Shown piece by piece: positions 59,666 through 64,000 of a DNA stretch of 64,000 nt. Each line of letters starts with the position of its first letter. Position 1 is the first letter of the stretch. The translations under genes were made by a program, and so were the position numbers. Source of the DNA: Candidatus Obscuribacterales bacterium (GTDB lineage: Bacteria; Cyanobacteriota; Vampirovibrionia; Obscuribacterales; Obscuribacteraceae); NCBI GenBank assembly GCA_020634035.1, contig JACKCM010000008.1, forward strand, positions 186,001 to 250,000, given 5' to 3'. The notes under the pieces are model-generated. The model searched no databases. It was given only the letters and a program-made list of their open reading frames with translations, and had not been told where the DNA came from.

Positions 59666-61894
59666 ATGAAAAAGCTGGTTCTGCGAAAGAAGTCGGTATC
59701 CAGGTCTATCCAGATGCTGCTGTTTCTATCGCCGGTATTTTTCTTCTATCCGCTTCTTTTGCTTTTACAAATCGCTGTCACCGGCGGAGCTTATATGAGC
59801 AATTTTATGGCGGATATGGCCAGTGTTATTCAATCGGCTGTCTGGGTCTGCTTCTTGCCGCCGGTCTATTTTGCGGTCTTAGGGGGACATTATCTCAACA
59901 AGGTGGTGCTCAGTAATGACGCTATTTATCTGGGACCTTTCTCGGCAGAGAAAAGACTTCTGGACACTTTGGTCGAAGTCGCTGGAGAAGCGGGCTCTGT
60001 TCTCAATGATTATCGTGAAGGCATAGTGCTTCGCTTTGACAACGGTGTCGAAGAGACGCTCTATCTAGATGACTATGACGAAAAGACCCTGAGAGACTTT
60101 CTCAATACCCTCAAGAATCTTCGACCCGATTGCATCTTTAGTTATGGAGATGTCCTGCCTCTGGAGTCCCGGGGGTTGATCAAGTTTATTTATGAATCGA
60201 GCGATAGCAATAGTGTTATCGCAAGGCAGATTAAGAGCCATATAGAGGATAGTTTCTTCCAGCTCGTCAATCAGCAGAAGAAGACTTTTTTCTCTATCTA
60301 TCTGGCAGGCTGGATGGTGGTTGTGCTCGTTTTCACGGTTATGACTGTGACCTGCGGCAAGTCGATCACTGAAGCTGAGTTGCGTGAGAATATCGCCAGT
60401 CAGACTTTTGCCCAGGCTAAAGCGGCATATCCTGAGGCTTTCAAAGAAGGAGATCTTTTCTGGAGAGATAATCCTGAAGTCGAGAGCAAAGTGGTGGAGC
60501 GGCTTGTTCAGGACATAGGTTCGAAGCATTGGTATCAAAACCTCAGCCTGCTCTGGCTTGTTTTATATCGGGGGGCTGCCAGTTTCTTCTGCTCAGGGAC
60601 GGTGCTCTATCAATTGATTATTGTTTGGTCTATGAGCGCATTGGTTGCTTTCGTCTTTCTTCCTATCATCAGAAGGATGACTCCGAACTTTCTTTTCGTC
60701 GACGCCAAAAGTATCGGTCAGGGCATGTATTTTATGCCTTTCGAACATGTTCAATTCGTCGAGCTTCTAGCCGATAGAGCTTACTCCGATCCGATGGATG
60801 GTTATCTTCGAATTCATGGAGCCGACAAAATCTTGATTTTGCGTCTCGATAGAATTCCACAAGTGACTGTGAGGATGAAGGTGCTCCGGTTGATAGAGCG
60901 TTATGCCGGCGAAGCTCATTTTAACGACGAATTTTTGAGAGCCACCACGGTATCTGCCGACCTCAACTTTACCGATCTCTGGCTTGCCCAGGCAGGCAAG
61001 GATGCTTTGCTCGTAGAAGAGCAAGATTTTGGCACCGGTCAATTGGACAGTGCTTACATAGATCGACGCCGAATAGGACAGGGGCGTTATCAGATAGAAT
61101 CGGTGCTCGGCTACGGAGGTCAGGGCACCACTCATATCGCCCGCTCTTTAGAAGAAGACGAAACGGTGGTGGTGAAAGAGCTTGTTTTGCCGGGTAACGC
61201 AGACGTGCGTATCTTGCAGAATGCCAGAATTCGCTTCGAGCATGCCAGCCAGTTGCTTTCTGCCATCAAGCATTCAAACATCGTCAGTCATCGTGAGCAT
61301 TTCATCGAAGACACAAGAGCTTATCTGGTAATGGAATATATCCCCGGTAAGACTCTAAGACAGATAGTGGCTGAAGAAGGTCCTCTGGCTTCGTCAAAAG
61401 TCAGGCACATAGCTCGCCAGATTCTCGAGATTCTCTCATATCTCCATAATCTGCCTACACCGATAATTCATTGTGATCTGGCTCCCGATAATCTCATCCT
61501 CACCGAAGAAGGGAATGTGAAACTGATAGACTTCGATGTGGCAAGAGTGGATGGTGATGGGCGCATAGCACCGCAGGTGGTGGCGGCTCGTCCTGCCTAT
61601 ACGCCGCCGGAGCAGTTCCGCGGCAGGCCGGTTAGAGAGAGTGATATCTATGCCTTTGGTGCCATCTTGCACTTTTTACTTCTAGGAAGCGATCCGGCAC
61701 CACTGGAGGGCGATAGAGATCGCGATGGCGAAGCCAGGATACCCGAAGATTTAAAAGCGATTATCGAAGCTTGCGGTCAGTTTGAGGCTGCCAATCGGCC
61801 TGCAGGAGCCGATATCGTTCTGAGCTGGCTTGAGGAGGACGATGGCTCTACCCTCGATCTTTCTGAAGTCGAGAAAACTCCAAAAATCGCCTGA
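59666..61894 (+). CDS. Membrane protein kinase, non-RD type, 742 residues
   Basis: Four predicted membrane segments occupy the first 345 residues (two near 15-80, one near 208-230 and one near 310-335), with soluble regions between. A Hanks-type kinase domain covers about 470-725: glycine loop LGYGGQGTTHIA, lysine in VVVKEL, and catalytic loop HCDLAPDN (HRD is HCD, about 600). The DFG motif is DFDV (about 622). APE is PPEQF. The altered HRD and DFG suggest low or regulated activity. It starts 4 bases after the TPR gene and 16 bases before the next kinase gene. Confidence 0.88.
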   Translation: MKKLVLRKKSVSRSIQMLLFLSPVFFFYPLLLLLQIAVTGGAYMSNFMADMASVIQSAVWVCFLPPVYFAVLGGHYLNKVVLSNDAIYLGPFSAEKRLLDTLVEVAGEAGSVLNDYREGIVLRFDNGVEETLYLDDYDEKTLRDFLNTLKNLRPDCIFSYGDVLPLESRGLIKFIYESSDSNSVIARQIKSHIEDSFFQLVNQQKKTFFSIYLAGWMVVVLVFTVMTVTCGKSITEAELRENIASQTFAQAKAAYPEAFKEGDLFWRDNPEVESKVVERLVQDIGSKHWYQNLSLLWLVLYRGAASFFCSGTVLYQLIIVWSMSALVAFVFLPIIRRMTPNFLFVDAKSIGQGMYFMPFEHVQFVELLADRAYSDPMDGYLRIHGADKILILRLDRIPQVTVRMKVLRLIERYAGEAHFNDEFLRATTVSADLNFTDLWLAQAGKDALLVEEQDFGTGQLDSAYIDRRRIGQGRYQIESVLGYGGQGTTHIARSLEEDETVVVKELVLPGNADVRILQNARIRFEHASQLLSAIKHSNIVSHREHFIEDTRAYLVMEYIPGKTLRQIVAEEGPLASSKVRHIARQILEILSYLHNLPTPIIHCDLAPDNLILTEEGNVKLIDFDVARVDGDGRIAPQVVAARPAYTPPEQFRGRPVRESDIYAFGAILHFLLLGSDPAPLEGDRDRDGEARIPEDLKAIIEACGQFEAANRPAGADIVLSWLEEDDGSTLDLSEVEKTPKIA

Positions 61895-61909
61895 GAACAG
61901 GAGGCAGAT

Positions 61910-63316
61910 TTGACCAGGCTTTCGGCAAAGACCGCCGTCGTTACCTATAAGAGCGATAATGCCGAGAAGAGTCGTTTGCAGGCTGTCTGGTCTATAGCGC
62001 TTTTCATGGTGGTTTTTCCACTGCCCGTGGTCTATCCACTGGTGATGGCGAAGACCGTTATTTCACCGGTAGAGATTCTCTTTGTCTTTCTTTCTATCGC
62101 CTCGGCATTCTGGTTGTTTCGCTGCCTGTCTAACTATACGAAAGCCAGGGATTCTCGTCTGATTTTCAATGAGGATGGTCTGGTTCTGCCGCGCAAACAG
62201 GGTGATATCGGTGATGGTGCCCGGGGGCTGAGCTGGGGGCAGGTGGAGCGTATCTTCGTCGAGCCCCTGGGAAAGAGCGACGAAAAAATAGTATTCAGGC
62301 TCGGCAAAGGAGGCGAGACCATCGCCATAAAGACGTCGTCTCTGGGCGTAGAAGAACTAGATAAACTGATCTCCGCCTGTGATCTGTGGGCTGAAAAGAC
62401 GAGTCGGGACAAGAGTTTCGACAATATGGTCGAGAAGGTGGTCCGTGGCAGGGTAGAAGCGGAGCAGACGAGCTTTACCGGCATATGGATGGAAGAAGCC
62501 GAGCGCCGCATCTCTACCACCCCATTTCAGCCTCTAGAGCCGGGGACTCGGCTGCAAGACGGCCGAATCAAAATAATCCAGCTCCTCACAGCAGGAGGCT
62601 GGTCGGCGATTTATCTATGCGAATGGAAAGGCAAGACCCCGGCCATTTTGAAAGAGGCGGTGGTGCCGCCCACCGCCAACGAAAGTTTGAAGGAAAAAGC
62701 CCGGGAGCACTTCGAACGAGAGGCGGTCTTGCTCTCTGGCCTGGAGCATCCGAGAGTCGCCCGGGTAATCGATTATTTTGTCGAGAATAGCAGGCAATAC
62801 ATGCTTCTTGAGCGAATCAACGGATCTACTTTGCGAAATTATGTCCGGGATCGCGGTGCTGTTTCGGAGCATCAGGCGCTGATCTGGGCTCGCGAAATCG
62901 CCGAGATTGTCTCATATCTGCATAGCCGCACTCCGCCCATTATTCACCGCGATCTGACCCCGGAGAATCTCGTGCTCGATATGCGCGGTTCTCTGGTGCT
63001 GGTGGATTTCGGTGCCGCCAATGAGTTTGTCGGGACGGTGACCGGTACCCTTGTGGGCAAGCCTTCTTATATAGCCCCGGAGCAGTTCTCCGGTCGAGCC
63101 TGTCTGGAGAGCGACCTCTATTCGCTGGGGGCGGTGCTCCATTTTATGCTTACGGCAAAAGAGCCGGAGCCTCTTTCGGTAAACAGTCCGCGCAAGATTA
63201 ATGCCCAGGTATCCGAGGCTTTCGATACTCTTGTGCAAGACCTCATGACCCTGGCTCCGTCAGGGCGGATTGCCTCGGCAGAAGAGGTCGGCAAGAGACT
63301 TTCGAATCTATCTTAG
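61910..63316 (+). CDS. Membrane protein kinase, canonical type, 468 residues
   Basis: Two N-terminal transmembrane segments (about 24-45 and 48-70), a PH-like or DUF-type domain (about 80-170), then a kinase domain at about 217-460. It has a glycine-loop-like LLTAGGWSAIYLCEW, the lysine of AILKEA, HRDLTPEN (about 346-353), DFGAAN (about 366-371) and APEQFSG. All catalytic residues are in place. Start TTG 61910 follows CAGGAGG at 5 bases. The two kinases share layout and probably arose by duplication. Confidence 0.9.
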   Translation: MTRLSAKTAVVTYKSDNAEKSRLQAVWSIALFMVVFPLPVVYPLVMAKTVISPVEILFVFLSIASAFWLFRCLSNYTKARDSRLIFNEDGLVLPRKQGDIGDGARGLSWGQVERIFVEPLGKSDEKIVFRLGKGGETIAIKTSSLGVEELDKLISACDLWAEKTSRDKSFDNMVEKVVRGRVEAEQTSFTGIWMEEAERRISTTPFQPLEPGTRLQDGRIKIIQLLTAGGWSAIYLCEWKGKTPAILKEAVVPPTANESLKEKAREHFEREAVLLSGLEHPRVARVIDYFVENSRQYMLLERINGSTLRNYVRDRGAVSEHQALIWAREIAEIVSYLHSRTPPIIHRDLTPENLVLDMRGSLVLVDFGAANEFVGTVTGTLVGKPSYIAPEQFSGRACLESDLYSLGAVLHFMLTAKEPEPLSVNSPRKINAQVSEAFDTLVQDLMTLAPSGRIASAEEVGKRLSNLS

Positions 63317-63405
63317 ATTTTATATCGCCGAGGAAAATCGGTTTTTTGAGGGTAAATATTAAAAAGGCCGACAGCCGGTTTTGACAATGGCAGAAATCAA
63401 GCTCT

Positions 63406-64000
63406 ATGAACAAGAAAAAGCGAGAGGATGAATCACAGGTCGTTTTCGACAATCAGTTCCATCGAAATCTGACCGGTGTAAGAAACTCGGCTGTGCAGCA
63501 GAACCATCCCGATATCAATGCCATGGTGATGGAGCATCATCAAGCTGCCCGTGGCGCCCTGACCCACAGTACTCTCTACTCGATGCCCAGCGCGGCAACC
63601 CGGTCGGACGAGCAACGTCAGGACTTCGAGCGCTCTGTTCAGTTTGACGATCAAGCTCCTGCGGTTTTCAACTTTCGCTATGCCGCCAGACAGCTCGAGA
63701 AAGAGACTAAAAGAGCGATAAAGTTTAATCGACCTCTGACCATGGCCATTGTCGGCTTTCACGAATTGCCGCTGGTCTACAGCAAGTACGGCGTGCTTGC
63801 CCAGGAACAGTCGATTCGCTATCTAGGAGAGACTTTTGCTGGTTTTGTCGACCTCGATATCGACATCGTAGCTCGTTACGAGAGCTATCGATTTATGCTC
63901 GTTCTGCCGGAACATCCGCCGGACAAAGCGGTGAAGCGATTTGAAGAGATGAGGCAGCATTTTGCCACTGTGCCTGTGCAGTACCACCAATACAAGTTCT
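63406..64000 (+). CDS. GGDEF-like (degenerate) signalling protein, partial
   Basis: The frame runs from ATG 63406 to the end of the window (198 codons). The first 85 residues are polar. After that comes a GGDEF-type fold: FNFRYAARQLEKETKRAIKF, RPLTMAIVGFHELPLVYSKY, then IDIVARYESYRFMLVLPEHP. In place of the catalytic GG(D/E)EF motif it reads ARYESYRF, so cyclic-di-GMP synthesis is not expected from this part. It lies 89 bases after the kinase gene and may act as a receptor. Confidence 0.65.
   Translation, partial: MNKKKREDESQVVFDNQFHRNLTGVRNSAVQQNHPDINAMVMEHHQAARGALTHSTLYSMPSAATRSDEQRQDFERSVQFDDQAPAVFNFRYAARQLEKETKRAIKFNRPLTMAIVGFHELPLVYSKYGVLAQEQSIRYLGETFAGFVDLDIDIVARYESYRFMLVLPEHPPDKAVKRFEEMRQHFATVPVQYHQYKF

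Noticed and set aside
1..64000. CRISPR array, tRNA, rRNA or insertion sequence
   Set aside because: I found no regularly spaced repeats, no cloverleaf-type sequence and no transposase frame by eye; a dedicated search could still find a short or degenerate one.

Overview
The window is a contiguous stretch of bacterial chromosome with about 57 protein-coding genes (one permease gene broken) and roughly balanced base composition. I see no rRNA, tRNA, CRISPR array, insertion sequence or transposase. The style of the genes (membrane-anchored Ser/Thr kinases, many secreted TPR-type proteins, very large Gly/Ala-rich proteins, a CHAD protein, and a cytochrome b with b6-type heme spacing) fits a non-photosynthetic relative of Cyanobacteria such as the Obscuribacterales (Vampirovibrionia/Melainabacteria). 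This is inference; no marker gene in the window proves it.

Region 1 (1-21.8 kb) is a nitrate respiration and nitric-oxide-stress locus. It has the end of a radical SAM/SPASM gene, the di-iron repair protein RIC facing a divergent Rrf2-type regulator with two matching inverted-repeat operators, a broken permease, a YwiC-like membrane protein, an acyl-CoA dehydrogenase, two different NarK-type transporters, an HxlR-type regulator, a single-domain globin and a minus-strand respiratory operon. That operon runs: diheme cytochrome c, narG, narH, narJ, a fused narI-Rieske protein, a cytochrome b of the b6/subunit-IV fused type, and a monoheme cytochrome c. So a nitrate reductase and a complete bc-type quinol oxidase are encoded together, with the NarI and Rieske parts in one chain. 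A TauE/SafE exporter follows on the other strand behind a candidate leaderless promoter.

Region 2 (21.8-31.1 kb) holds secreted or membrane hypothetical proteins: a GATase-like secreted protein, an 85-residue protein with no ordinary start codon, two tandem paralogs with a shared WExPT..DR motif, and a VWA-domain protein. Next comes an accessory segment with an AbiEi antitoxin whose AbiEii toxin partner has collapsed to 75 residues, followed by a 20-codon remnant of a second VWA gene, a DUF4240 protein, a DUF3592 protein and small orphans.

Region 3 (31.3-42.6 kb) is metabolic: a CHAD polyphosphate-binding protein, an overlapping MmgE/PrpD plus phosphosulfolactate-synthase-like pair, an SDR epimerase with a 59-residue downstream ORF, an SPW/VKOR membrane protein, a 906-residue adenylate-ligase/ACP/acyltransferase fusion, and a Xre/RES toxin-antitoxin pair.

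Region 4 (42.6-64 kb) encodes a serpin fused to a TPR-like tail with two further secreted or anchored helical proteins, twin tandem-SAF proteins, an ABC exporter, an orphan OmpR-type regulator, a 1352-residue repeat protein with an RGG-like tail and overlapping basic ORF, a PilX-like pilin-type protein, and a signalling operon of TPR/zinc-ribbon protein, two membrane kinases and a degenerate GGDEF-like protein that runs off the end.
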